A stretch of DNA of 7,086 bases from Anaerolineae bacterium (lineage in GTDB: Bacteria; Chloroflexota; Anaerolineae; JAFGEY01). Positions 1 through 6,150 of the stretch are shown here, in pieces (position 1 is the stretch's first letter; each line of letters begins with the position of its first letter). The stretch spans positions 1 through 7,086 of the forward strand of contig JAFGJF010000598.1 in NCBI GenBank assembly GCA_016929205.1, written 5' to 3'. Made by a program: the position numbers and the translations under genes. The notes beneath the pieces were generated by a model. It saw only the letters and a program-made list of their open reading frames with translations. It did not search any database and was not told the DNA's origin.

Positions 1-33
1 ACTATTTCAAACATTCGCTTATATGCATCAAAT

Positions 34-65
34 CCTTGCGCCCTTGCACCTTAGCGCCCTTGCGT
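34..65. repeat. Four tandem copies of a degenerate 8-base unit
   Basis: On the plus strand this reads CCTTGCGC, CCTTGCAC, CTTAGCGC and CCTTGCGT, four exactly adjacent 8-base units differing at a few positions. It lies 28 bases beyond the deoC stop, outside any gene, and is followed by a run of six T (70-75). Its function is unknown. It resembles the short GCAAGG-type intergenic repeats seen in some bacterial genomes. The rest of positions 1-93 shows no convincing hairpin terminator or gene. Confidence 0.6.
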
Positions 66-93
66 TACCTTTTTTCAGTGAAGTCATCTATGA

Positions 94-780
94 TCAATAA
101 TTGTCGGCAGATTTTCCCACACCTTTGCAGATCGCCCTGGTCGAGGTGTAGCCGTTGCCGATGCGTTTGACGCCCATTTCAACAAACATCTCGGCACGGG
201 CCCGGTCGCGGATGCCGCCGGAGGCCTTGACCTGGACTCGCCCCTGGGCAGCGTCAAGCATCGCCTGCACCTTTTCCTCTGTCGCCCCCTCGCCGGCAAA
301 GCCGGTCGAACTCTTGACAAAATCAGCTCCGGCGTCGATGGCACAGACGACAGTGCGCTTGATCTCGTCCAGGGTGAGGTAAGCGGTCTCAAAGATCACC
401 TTGACCAGCACGCCTGCCGGTTTGGCGACGCCGGTAACAGCGCCAATATCGGCCATCACCTCGTCCCACATCGCCGAGCGGACAAAGCCAAAATTGACAA
501 CCATATCGATCTCTTGTGTGCCGGCCTCAATGTAGCGCCGGGCTTCGTCGGCTTTGACCAGGCTGGTCGTGCAGCCGTGTGGGAAGGCCAGGACGCACGA
601 GACCTCGGTCTGTGTGCCCTTGCACATCTCGGCGGCAAGCTCGACGTCGCAGGGACGCACGCAGGCGGTGCGTACCTTGTAGTCAATGCCCAGCTGGATC
701 GCCTCGATCGCCTCCTGGCGGCTCAACTCCGGTTTGAGTACCGCGTGATCCAGATAGCGGTTGATATGTTGTACGGTCAT
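94..780 (-). CDS. deoC: Deoxyribose-phosphate aldolase (DeoC)
   Basis: This class I aldolase reversibly splits 2-deoxy-D-ribose 5-phosphate into acetaldehyde and glyceraldehyde 3-phosphate, the last step of cytoplasmic deoxynucleoside catabolism. The 228-residue protein spans a full bacterial DeoC barrel. The Schiff-base lysine is K156 in DFVKSSTGF, the proton-relay lysine is K185 in VKASGGIR, and D92 lies in EIDMVVNFG, matching E. coli K167, K201 and D102. Other family blocks are LDHAVLKP near residue 10, AFPHGCTTS near 65 and IFETAYL near 129. The ATG follows an AAGGAG site with six bases of spacing. It starts 12 bases after the aldo/keto reductase stop, so the two are probably co-transcribed. 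No thymidine phosphorylase or phosphopentomutase is visible beside it, so it may serve a broader sugar-catabolic operon. Nothing looks broken, and the family call is secure. Confidence 0.96.
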   Translation of the reverse strand: MTVQHINRYLDHAVLKPELSRQEAIEAIQLGIDYKVRTACVRPCDVELAAEMCKGTQTEVSCVLAFPHGCTTSLVKADEARRYIEAGTQEIDMVVNFGFVRSAMWDEVMADIGAVTGVAKPAGVLVKVIFETAYLTLDEIKRTVVCAIDAGADFVKSSTGFAGEGATEEKVQAMLDAAQGRVQVKASGGIRDRARAEMFVEMGVKRIGNGYTSTRAICKGVGKSADNY

Positions 781-792
781 TGTACACTCCTT

Positions 793-1896
793 CTATAGAC
801 CAAAAAGCGCTTTTGCTTTGGTAATCTCGGTGACGATCTTGAGGTGCTGCGGGCACTGCTCTTCGCACCAGCCGCATTCGACGCACTTGTCCAGTTCTTG
901 GGCCGGTGATTGGCCGATGTACTTGATTTCGAGCCATCTTTTGAGCGATCCCTGTCCATCGATCCCGAAATCACGTATCGCTTGCATAAACTTGGTGGGG
1001 TTAAAGTCGTTAGGACAGTCGCGGCAGTACCCGCAGCCCGTACAAAAGTCTTCCTTGGGCAATCTGGTTGCGGCCACGCGCGCTGCCAGGTCGCGGCGAT
1101 AGGCCTCATCCAACGATTCAGCGCCTTCCAGGGCCTGGAGGTTCAGATCGATTTCTTGCAGTTGCCGAAAGCCAACAATGGCGGTGGTGATGCTCTTGTT
1201 GGCCAGCAAAAAGCGCAGCGCGCCGTACCACGGCCCGAATTTGCGACCATCCGCATCGTGACACAAAAAGTCCAATGAACTATCCGTAGCCAGCGTGCCG
1301 CCTCCCAGCGGGTTCATAATGATCGTGCCCACGCCATTTGCGGCCGCGTAATCGAGCAGTTCCTCTTGCCGCCGCTTGAGCAGATTGTAGGATACGGTCG
1401 CGCACAGAAACTCGCCCGTGTCCACGGCAGCCTTGAACAGATCCGCGTCGCCGTGAAAAGTAAAACCCAGGCCGGCTGTGATCAGCCCTTCCTTTTGGGC
1501 CTGCCGGACACCTTCAACGGTGCCGCCTTTGGCCAGTGCTTTTTCAAGCGTATGAGCGCTCTGCAACCCCCAGATCTGGTAAAAGTCGAAATGGTCCAGG
1601 CCGGCCTTTTTCAGCGAGCTTTCGATCGATCGCCTCACCGACCTGGCATCCGGCGCTTGCGCCCAGTTCGATTTGGACGAAAAGTAAATCTCGTCGCGGC
1701 GGTTTTTGACCGCGCTTCCGCTCCACTTTTCGCTCTGCCCGCCGACATATCCCGACGACGTGTCGATGTAATTCATCCCCAGGTCCAGCCCCCGGTGAAT
1801 GATCTCGTGGCAGGCACGTTCGGACTGCCAGCGCATGCTGCCAAAACTCAGGGCTGAGATCTTGATCCCGGATTTACCAAGCTCGTTGTAGATCAT
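793..1896 (-). CDS. Aldo/keto reductase with C-terminal double 4Fe-4S ferredoxin-like domain
   Basis: This cytoplasmic oxidoreductase has an aldo/keto reductase barrel (about residues 1-275 of 367) fused to an iron-sulfur tail. The N-terminus MIYNELGKSGIKIS and NYIDTSSGY are typical of the family. Of the catalytic tetrad, D45, Y50 and K75 are visible, but the usual His (in motifs like LxHG) is W109 in FYQIWGL. The tail has two cysteine sets: C285-x2-C288-x2-C291-x2-C294-P and C338-x2-C341-x2-C344-x3-C348-P, which would bind two 4Fe-4S clusters and suggest electron transfer to or from the barrel. The chosen ATG has a GAAAGG site six bases upstream and gives the usual family N-terminus. An in-frame ATG at 1920 adds eight residues and overlaps the degV stop as ATGA, but has only a weak binding site. 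It is probably co-transcribed with degV and deoC. The substrate is unknown. Confidence 0.9.
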   Translation of the reverse strand: MIYNELGKSGIKISALSFGSMRWQSERACHEIIHRGLDLGMNYIDTSSGYVGGQSEKWSGSAVKNRRDEIYFSSKSNWAQAPDARSVRRSIESSLKKAGLDHFDFYQIWGLQSAHTLEKALAKGGTVEGVRQAQKEGLITAGLGFTFHGDADLFKAAVDTGEFLCATVSYNLLKRRQEELLDYAAANGVGTIIMNPLGGGTLATDSSLDFLCHDADGRKFGPWYGALRFLLANKSITTAIVGFRQLQEIDLNLQALEGAESLDEAYRRDLAARVAATRLPKEDFCTGCGYCRDCPNDFNPTKFMQAIRDFGIDGQGSLKRWLEIKYIGQSPAQELDKCVECGWCEEQCPQHLKIVTEITKAKALFGL

Positions 1897-1902
1897 TTTA
1901 TA

Positions 1903-1908
1903 CCTTTC
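1903..1908 (-). promoter_or_regulatory. Ribosome binding site deciding the aldo/keto reductase start
   Basis: GAAAGG on the minus strand, six bases before the ATG at 1896-1894. It supports this start over the in-frame ATG at 1920, which lies upstream of the site. Translation may still be coupled to degV, whose stop overlaps the 1920 ATG. Confidence 0.6.
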
Positions 1909-1916
1909 AAGATGGC

Positions 1917-2771
1917 TCATTCGACGTAAAAGGCCAGGCCCACGGTTCCCGGCCCGGCGTGAGTGCCGATCACCGGCCCGGCCTCGACATTCAGCAACTC
2001 GAGGCAGTCAAACCGGGTTTGCACCCGTTCGTAGAGTGCCTGCGCATCGTCCGGTACGTTGCAGTGAACGACGGACCCTCGGATCGGCTGTCCGCCTGTT
2101 CGTTCCTCGATCAAAGCCAGCAGGCGCTCCATGGCCCGTTTCTTTGTGCGCGGCTTTTCCAGCGGCTCGATCAGGCCGTCCTGGATGTGCAAGATCGGTT
2201 TGATCTTCATCATCGATCCCATCAGCGCCGCCGCGCCGCCGATGCGCCCGCCCTTGTGCAGGTATTCGAGCGTATCGACCATCGCAATCATGTTCATCTT
2301 GGCGATCACGTCCTTGGCCACTTGCACAACCTGCTCCACGCTCTGCCCGGTCTGCGCGGCACGTGCTGCCATCAACACGCTGAGCCCCATCGAGATCATG
2401 ACCGACTCGGAGTCGATCACGTGGACGGGCACGGCCGTGATCTGCTGCGCTGCGGCGCGTGCCGAATCGACCGTGGCGCTGATTTTGTGCGACGGGTGGA
2501 TGGATACGATGGCTTCAGCCTGTTCGCCGAGCCGGGTATACACCTCGGCAAAATCGGCCGCCGTGGGCTGCGCGGTGGTAGGCAGTTGCTTGCTGCTGTG
2601 CAGCAAATGATAGTATTTCTCGGCGTCAAGATCGACGCCATCGCGATAGACATCCTTACCAAAGATGACGTAAATGGGCACGATGTGGATATCGTGCTCG
2701 CGCGCTATCTCGGGCGTCAGCGATGATGCGCTGTCGGTCACAATGGCGACGGGTTGTCTGGCCTGGGGCAT
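1917..2771 (-). CDS. DegV family protein (fatty-acid-binding, FakB-like)
   Basis: DegV/FakB proteins bind a fatty acid in a cytoplasmic two-domain fold. In Firmicutes FakB presents it to the kinase FakA for phosphorylation. The 284 residues have the normal family length and motif order: VTDSASSL (11-18) for the carboxylate-binding loop, LPTTAQPTAADF (63-74), SHKISATVDSAR (94-105), DTLEYLHKGGRIGG (166-179) and GPVIGTHAGPGTVG (265-278). The motif that often reads SGTxxSA in relatives is SHKISA here, so the Gly-Thr of that loop is replaced. The ATG follows GAGGAG with five bases of spacing. The gene sits between the GH4 enzyme (122 bases upstream, with an inverted repeat in the gap) and the aldo/keto reductase. 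No FakA-type kinase is in the window, so a fatty acid kinase partner is only an inference. Confidence 0.93.
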   Translation of the reverse strand: MPQARQPVAIVTDSASSLTPEIAREHDIHIVPIYVIFGKDVYRDGVDLDAEKYYHLLHSSKQLPTTAQPTAADFAEVYTRLGEQAEAIVSIHPSHKISATVDSARAAAQQITAVPVHVIDSESVMISMGLSVLMAARAAQTGQSVEQVVQVAKDVIAKMNMIAMVDTLEYLHKGGRIGGAAALMGSMMKIKPILHIQDGLIEPLEKPRTKKRAMERLLALIEERTGGQPIRGSVVHCNVPDDAQALYERVQTRFDCLELLNVEAGPVIGTHAGPGTVGLAFYVE

Positions 2772-2827
2772 GCTGGCTCCTCACTTTGTGATAGACTGCT
2801 GTCGAAATTAAATGTTTCCTGGCGTCG

Positions 2828-2862
2828 AGGCTTTGACCACGAGATACGAACCGTCAAAGCCT
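2828..2862. repeat. Perfect 10-base inverted repeat between melA-like and degV-like genes
   Basis: AGGCTTTGAC (2828-2837) and GTCAAAGCCT (2853-2862) are exact reverse complements separated by 15 bases. In the minus-strand transcript they would form a 10-bp stem. There is no adjoining T run on either side, so a simple intrinsic terminator is unlikely. An operator, an mRNA-stabilising stem-loop or a partial attenuator remain possible. It lies in the largest intergenic gap of the window (2772-2893), in which no clear promoter was found. Confidence 0.6.
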
Positions 2863-2893
2863 GTCGCCACCACGATCGATGCCTGTTGGGTTT

Positions 2894-4225
2894 CTATTTG
2901 AACATGGCCTCCATGCCGTGGGCCTCGATCAGGTCGTCACACAGGGCGCGGATCTGGTCGAGCGTCAGTTCCGAGCCGGTATGTGGATCGAGCATGGCTG
3001 CGTGGTAGACGCTTTCGCGTTGGCCGGTCAAGGCGGCCTGGATGGTCAGCAACTGCACGTTGATGTTGGTGCGGTTCAGGGCAGCGAGTTGTTCCGGCAA
3101 GTCGCCGACGTAACACCCTTGTACGCCGTTCCGATCGACCATGCATGCCACTTCGACGACGGCATTACGCGGCAGGTTGGTGATCAGCCCATTGTTCAGC
3201 ACGTTGCCACCGATGCGGAAGGGCACGTCGGTTTCGATCGCTTCCATGATGTACGAGCCGTATTCGTGCGTGCGGCTGTGGGTCAGGTCCGGGTTTTCGA
3301 CCAATTCTTTGCTGCGTTCCTTCCACCCTTCGATCTGGCGAATGCAGCGGCGCGGATACTCGTCGAGTGGAATGTTGAATTCCTCGACTAGTTCGGGAAA
3401 CTGGCTTTTGATCCAATAGGGGACATATTCCGCTGTATGCTCGGACGACTCGGTGATATAATAGCCAAAATGGCGCATCATTTCCAGGCGCACCATATCA
3501 CCGTATTTGCGTCCCTCGGGTTTGCGCGCGGCAGCGTTCAGTTCTGCAGCGCGCCGTTTGATCTCGGGATACAGGTCCTTGCCGCCGTCGGTGATTTCGA
3601 GCAGCCAGGCCTGGTGGTTGATCCCGGCAACCTTCCATTGCAGGTTTTCCACGTCAAACAGGCCGACGCGGTTCAACAGACCACCGGCACAGACCTGGAC
3701 CGAGTGGCACAGTCCGACCGTCTTGATGCTTGATCCGCGCAGCATTGCCCCCGTGATCATGGCCATCGGGTTGACATAGTTGAGAAACCAAGCCTCGGGA
3801 CACACTGTTTCCATGTCGCGGGCAAAATCGAGGCAGACCGGGATCGTGCGCAAGGCGCGGAAAATGCCGCCGATGCCCAACGTATCGGCGATCGTCTGGC
3901 GCAGGCCGTATTTCTTGGGGATCTCGAAATCGATTACCGTCGCCGGTTCGTATCCGCCGACCTGGATAGCGTTGACGACGTATTTGGCTCCCTTGAGTGC
4001 CTCTTGGCGGTTTTCGACACCCAGGTGGGCGGTGATCGTCGCCCGGTCCTCGTTGACGTTCTTGTTGATCACGTCGAGCATCATCTTGGATTCCTGGAGG
4101 CGCTGGCTGTCAATGTCATACAGGGCAATGTGCGCCTCGCGCAGCGGATCGCTGAGCAGGCAGTCACCCAGGACGTTCTTGGCAAAGATGGTACTCCCGG
4201 CTCCCATAAAGGTGATTTTTAGCAT
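2894..4225 (-). CDS. melA: Glycoside hydrolase family 4 alpha-galactosidase (MelA-like)
   Basis: GH4 enzymes hydrolyse alpha-galactosides such as melibiose in the cytoplasm by an NAD- and Mn-dependent oxidation-elimination mechanism. The 443-residue protein aligns with E. coli MelA along its length: GAGSTIFAKNVLGD (8-21) is the NAD-binding loop, and QTIADTLGIGGIFRALRTIP (110-129), LNYVNPMAM (148-156), GLCHSV (171-176), GINHQAW (201-207) and ESSEHTAEYVPY (259-270) follow. C173 and H204 are the expected metal ligands, and N152 is the conserved substrate-site Asn. The ATG at 4225 has GAAAGGA six bases upstream. An in-frame TTG at 4240 lies before that site and is rejected. It sits 52 bases after the 2H-like gene. 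Its place in a block with a ketose epimerase-like protein fits sugar release and conversion. GH4 substrates vary, so alpha-glucosidase or galacturonidase activity is a lesser alternative. Confidence 0.93.
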   Translation of the reverse strand: MLKITFMGAGSTIFAKNVLGDCLLSDPLREAHIALYDIDSQRLQESKMMLDVINKNVNEDRATITAHLGVENRQEALKGAKYVVNAIQVGGYEPATVIDFEIPKKYGLRQTIADTLGIGGIFRALRTIPVCLDFARDMETVCPEAWFLNYVNPMAMITGAMLRGSSIKTVGLCHSVQVCAGGLLNRVGLFDVENLQWKVAGINHQAWLLEITDGGKDLYPEIKRRAAELNAAARKPEGRKYGDMVRLEMMRHFGYYITESSEHTAEYVPYWIKSQFPELVEEFNIPLDEYPRRCIRQIEGWKERSKELVENPDLTHSRTHEYGSYIMEAIETDVPFRIGGNVLNNGLITNLPRNAVVEVACMVDRNGVQGCYVGDLPEQLAALNRTNINVQLLTIQAALTGQRESVYHAAMLDPHTGSELTLDQIRALCDDLIEAHGMEAMFK

Positions 4226-4231
4226 TGTACG

Positions 4232-4238
4232 TCCTTTC
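4232..4238 (-). promoter_or_regulatory. Ribosome binding site deciding the melA-like start
   Basis: GAAAGGA on the minus strand with six bases to the ATG at 4225-4223. It overlaps the first codons of the alternative in-frame TTG start at 4240, so that longer form is unlikely. Confidence 0.7.
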
Positions 4239-4248
4239 AAAAAAAAAA
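4239..4248 (-). other. Run of ten T in the melA-like leader
   Basis: On the minus strand ten consecutive T directly precede the GAAAGGA ribosome binding site. No GC-rich stem is visible just upstream, so a terminator is not supported. It could be an unstructured translation-enhancing leader or a slippage-prone tract. Confidence 0.5.
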
Positions 4249-4277
4249 TTGTGAGGCTCTTTTCGACAAGCAGCTAT

Positions 4278-4871
4278 CTATGACGGCTCTGGCAAATCGA
4301 TGGTTGCCAGAATCTCGAATTCGTTTGGTGCGAGAATCCTGGACAATAGCATGCGGCTTGCGGTGAACAATGGCCTGGGTGCGCCGAGGCGGGCAGAAAC
4401 GGGTTCGGCCAGTCCTTTGAGCGCGCTGACTCCTGACGATATGAAATCAGGTGCATAGAGCGACGCTATCTCTGATTCTGCAAGCAGCTTTTTGACGAGT
4501 CCGACCAAGTGTTCCAATTCCTCGCTGACCTCGATCTCCCATTTGAGGACGTAGCATTTCAGCACCGACGCATACAGGGATTTCATAGAAACTGCGGTCA
4601 GCGCCAAGGGGGCGATGTGAGTCAGAGATCGATCCAGCCGCTGGATCAGATCTGCAACAAGAGCTTTGTTCTCGCAGACAAAGCGCTCGCAGGTCAGGTG
4701 CACGTTTTCGATCGCGGTTCCTCCGAACTGGGCTTGCAATGCCAACTGATCCTGGCGCAGCCGTTCGATCTCGCCTCTATTTGATGGTTCGAGCAGCATA
4801 CAAATGTCGCCTGCTAACGCTGGGCGGAGGTGAACGCTATTTTGCTGCTGCAACTTGTGATCGACGTTCAT
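4278..4871 (-). CDS. 2H phosphoesterase-like protein with only one HxT motif
   Basis: This 197-residue cytoplasmic protein resembles the 2H superfamily (LigT/ThpR RNA ligase and cyclic phosphodiesterase fold). The visible similarity is a strand-helix start LLEPSNRGEIERLR (26-39), VHLT (57-60) with H58 and T60 as the first HxT, then YAPDFISSG (139-147) about 84 residues later, where relatives have a PHxT motif. Here the second motif reads D142-F143-I144, so the second catalytic His and Thr appear lost. The end, RMLLSRILAPNEFEILATIDL (173-193), fits the closing strands. The ATG at 4871 follows GCAGG with five bases of spacing and overlaps the epimerase gene by 35 bases. An ATG at 4799 avoids the overlap but starts inside the first strand and has a weaker site. 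It may bind a nucleotide or phosphoester without cleaving it. The family call is tentative, and the protein could also be an unrelated hypothetical. Confidence 0.55.
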   Translation of the reverse strand: MNVDHKLQQQNSVHLRPALAGDICMLLEPSNRGEIERLRQDQLALQAQFGGTAIENVHLTCERFVCENKALVADLIQRLDRSLTHIAPLALTAVSMKSLYASVLKCYVLKWEIEVSEELEHLVGLVKKLLAESEIASLYAPDFISSGVSALKGLAEPVSARLGAPRPLFTASRMLLSRILAPNEFEILATIDLPEPS

Positions 4872-5715
4872 TCAAACCTGCTTTTATAAATGCCAGCCCG
4901 TCTCGGATAAATGCTTCTCCGTCCGGGCAGACGTTATGAAACATCCCGCGCCGGTAGGCAAAATCGCCCAGGGACGAATTATAGCTTTCGAACAGCACAT
5001 AGCCGTCGAAATGGATTTTGTATAGCGTATCCAAGATCGTTTTCCAGGGCACCAGCCCGCCGCCCGGCGCGCCCCGGTCGTTTTCACAGGCGTGCAAGCC
5101 CCACAGCCGCGCTTGTGTCGCCCGGATGGCCTGTGCGTAATCGCGGATCTCGGTCACCAGGTGGTAGGTGTCGAGCAGGACAAAGAGATTGGGATGGCTG
5201 GCCATAGCGATCAGACGCATCGCCTGCTCAGGTGTGTTGGCGACGTGGGTGCGAAAGTGGCTCATCGGTTCGAGCACGACATCGACGCCTCGACTGGTGC
5301 CGTACTCGGCCAACCTGTGCAGCGCTTCGGCCGTGCGTTTGGTTTCCTCGCCTGGCGGAATGCGCCGCTGGATCGTGCCGGGATGACCATACAGCGCGCC
5401 GGTATAGGCGATCGCGCCAAGTTCGACGCCCAGGTCGATCTGGCTTTTGTGCCAGGCCAGGCCACGTTTGCGCTCGCCAGGGTCTTCCGAAGACAGGTCA
5501 CACGCTGCCGGCCATTCGCCGCCTGGACTGATCACCAACTCGATAGCGAGTGATTCGGCTTTGTCTCGCGTGAGATGTGGTGTAAAGCGCACGTCATCGC
5601 CAACGGCAATTTCAAAAACGTCCAGGCCCAGTTCTTTGGCCGTGTCCAGCAGGCCGACCTGGTCATCCGACCAGCGCTCGGTCAAGATGTAACAATGTGC
5701 GCCGTATTTGATCAT
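4837..5715 (-). CDS. Sugar isomerase/epimerase, ketose 3-epimerase-like TIM barrel
   Basis: This cytoplasmic protein belongs to the xylose-isomerase-like TIM barrel family and looks closest to D-tagatose/D-psicose 3-epimerases, which epimerise free ketoses at C3 using a divalent metal. The 292 residues carry all four metal ligands: E149 (VLEPMSHF), D182 (LLDTYH), H208 (GLHACEND) and E243 (LFESYN). Their spacing is identical to E152, D185, H211 and E246 of the Pseudomonas cichorii enzyme, and H185 and R214 match its H188 and R217. The start is fixed: an in-frame TAA lies 12 bases upstream of the ATG and the N-terminus MIKYGAHCYI suits the first strand. The ribosome binding site is poor (nearest GAGG is 13 bases away). 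It is the first gene after the promoter at 5792-5820 and leads the sugar block. L-ribulose 3-epimerase or another ketose epimerase activity is equally possible. Confidence 0.85.
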   Translation of the reverse strand: MIKYGAHCYILTERWSDDQVGLLDTAKELGLDVFEIAVGDDVRFTPHLTRDKAESLAIELVISPGGEWPAACDLSSEDPGERKRGLAWHKSQIDLGVELGAIAYTGALYGHPGTIQRRIPPGEETKRTAEALHRLAEYGTSRGVDVVLEPMSHFRTHVANTPEQAMRLIAMASHPNLFVLLDTYHLVTEIRDYAQAIRATQARLWGLHACENDRGAPGGGLVPWKTILDTLYKIHFDGYVLFESYNSSLGDFAYRRGMFHNVCPDGEAFIRDGLAFIKAGLNERRSQVAAAK

Positions 5716-5774
5716 GGTGCGGGATTAACCTCGATGGTGTGCGTCTCGTCGTCGGTTTGGCGTGCCGAGGATGG

Positions 5775-5789
5775 TCGCGTTCAGCGCGA
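5775..5789. repeat. Short dyad at the start of the epimerase transcript
   Basis: TCGCG (5775-5779) and CGCGA (5785-5789) are reverse complements around five bases. The dyad falls just after the -10 box, about where transcription would begin, a usual position for an operator or a small 5' stem. At five base pairs it could be chance. Confidence 0.3.
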
Positions 5790-5791
5790 TC

Positions 5792-5820
5792 ATTATACAC
5801 CCTGTTATGGTTCCGGTCAA
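5792..5820 (-). promoter_or_regulatory. Near-consensus sigma-70 promoter for the sugar block
   Basis: On the minus strand TTGACC (5820-5815) is followed after exactly 17 bases by TATAAT (5797-5792), a perfect -10 box with five of six -35 bases. Transcription would start near 5785, giving a leader of about 70 bases before the epimerase ATG at 5715. The -35 box begins 12 bases after the stop of the EF-Tu-domain-2-like gene, so the sugar block can be expressed separately from the upstream genes, although no terminator separates them. Confidence 0.8.
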
Positions 5821-5832
5821 TCACGCTGGATC

Positions 5833-6126
5833 TCAGCCAAAGCCGGGCGTGGCCCCGGCCAAGATGTATCCCCGCTGCACCTGGCCCCGTTCGATGCCCT
5901 GGAGAAAGACGCCGACCATATCGCCGGTCTCTGCCTGGTCAACCTGCTTGCGGAACATCTCGATCCGGTCGACCGTCGTTTTCTGCCGGGTGCTCTGTCC
6001 CACGATCTCGACTGTGTCGCCGACGTGCAGCGTGCCGGAATCGACGCGCCCGGTGACCACGGTTCCCATGCCTCGAATGCTAAAAACATCCTCAACGGTC
6101 AATCGGAATGACAAATCGCTGGGCAT
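5833..6126 (-). CDS. Stand-alone EF-Tu domain 2-like protein
   Basis: The 97 residues match domain 2 of elongation factor Tu, the beta-barrel that holds the aminoacyl end of tRNA, with no GTPase domain before it and no domain 3 after it. Visible matches are VEDVFSIRGMGTVVTGRV (11-28), GDTVEIVG (36-43), KTTVDRIEMFRK (49-60) and GDMVGVFLQGIERGQVQRG (68-86). E12, D13, F15, T25 and R59 match E. coli EF-Tu E215, D216, F218, T228 and R262. EF-Tu R223 and N273 correspond to M20 and M70. The ATG has AAAGGAG seven bases upstream and the protein begins at the domain boundary, so it is a designed single domain and not a broken tuf gene. It lies 24 bases after the L7/L12-like gene. It may bind an aminoacylated or nucleotide ligand or the L7/L12-like partner. 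Its function is unknown. Confidence 0.85.
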   Translation of the reverse strand: MPSDLSFRLTVEDVFSIRGMGTVVTGRVDSGTLHVGDTVEIVGQSTRQKTTVDRIEMFRKQVDQAETGDMVGVFLQGIERGQVQRGYILAGATPGFG

Positions 6127-6150
6127 AAATGGTCTCCTTTGTTCTGCGGA

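Noticed and set aside
34..65. CRISPR array
   Set aside because: The 8-base units are directly adjacent with no spacers, and no cas gene is present.
1959..2726. A 255-residue open frame on the plus strand opposite the degV-like gene
   Set aside because: It is antisense to a well-conserved DegV coding sequence, its product is rich in His, Arg and Asp with no recognisable motif, and it has the character of a high-GC shadow frame.
2772..2893. Separate promoter for the degV-like gene
   Set aside because: TTGACG and TTTAAT-like hexamers occur, but not in a pair with acceptable spacing.
4226..4240. TTG start for the GH4 gene
   Set aside because: The five extra residues would contain the ribosome binding site itself, and GH4 proteins usually begin at the MxKITF strand.
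4239..4277. Intrinsic terminator between the 2H-like and GH4 genes
   Set aside because: The T run is there on the minus strand, but no GC-rich stem precedes it.
5575..6111. A 178-residue plus-strand open frame across the promoter region and the EF-Tu-domain-2-like gene
   Set aside because: It covers three well-supported minus-strand features and its product has no recognisable family features.
5833..6126. Decayed tuf pseudogene
   Set aside because: The gene starts and ends at domain boundaries, has a strong ribosome binding site, and no remnants of the G domain or domain 3 are visible on either side.
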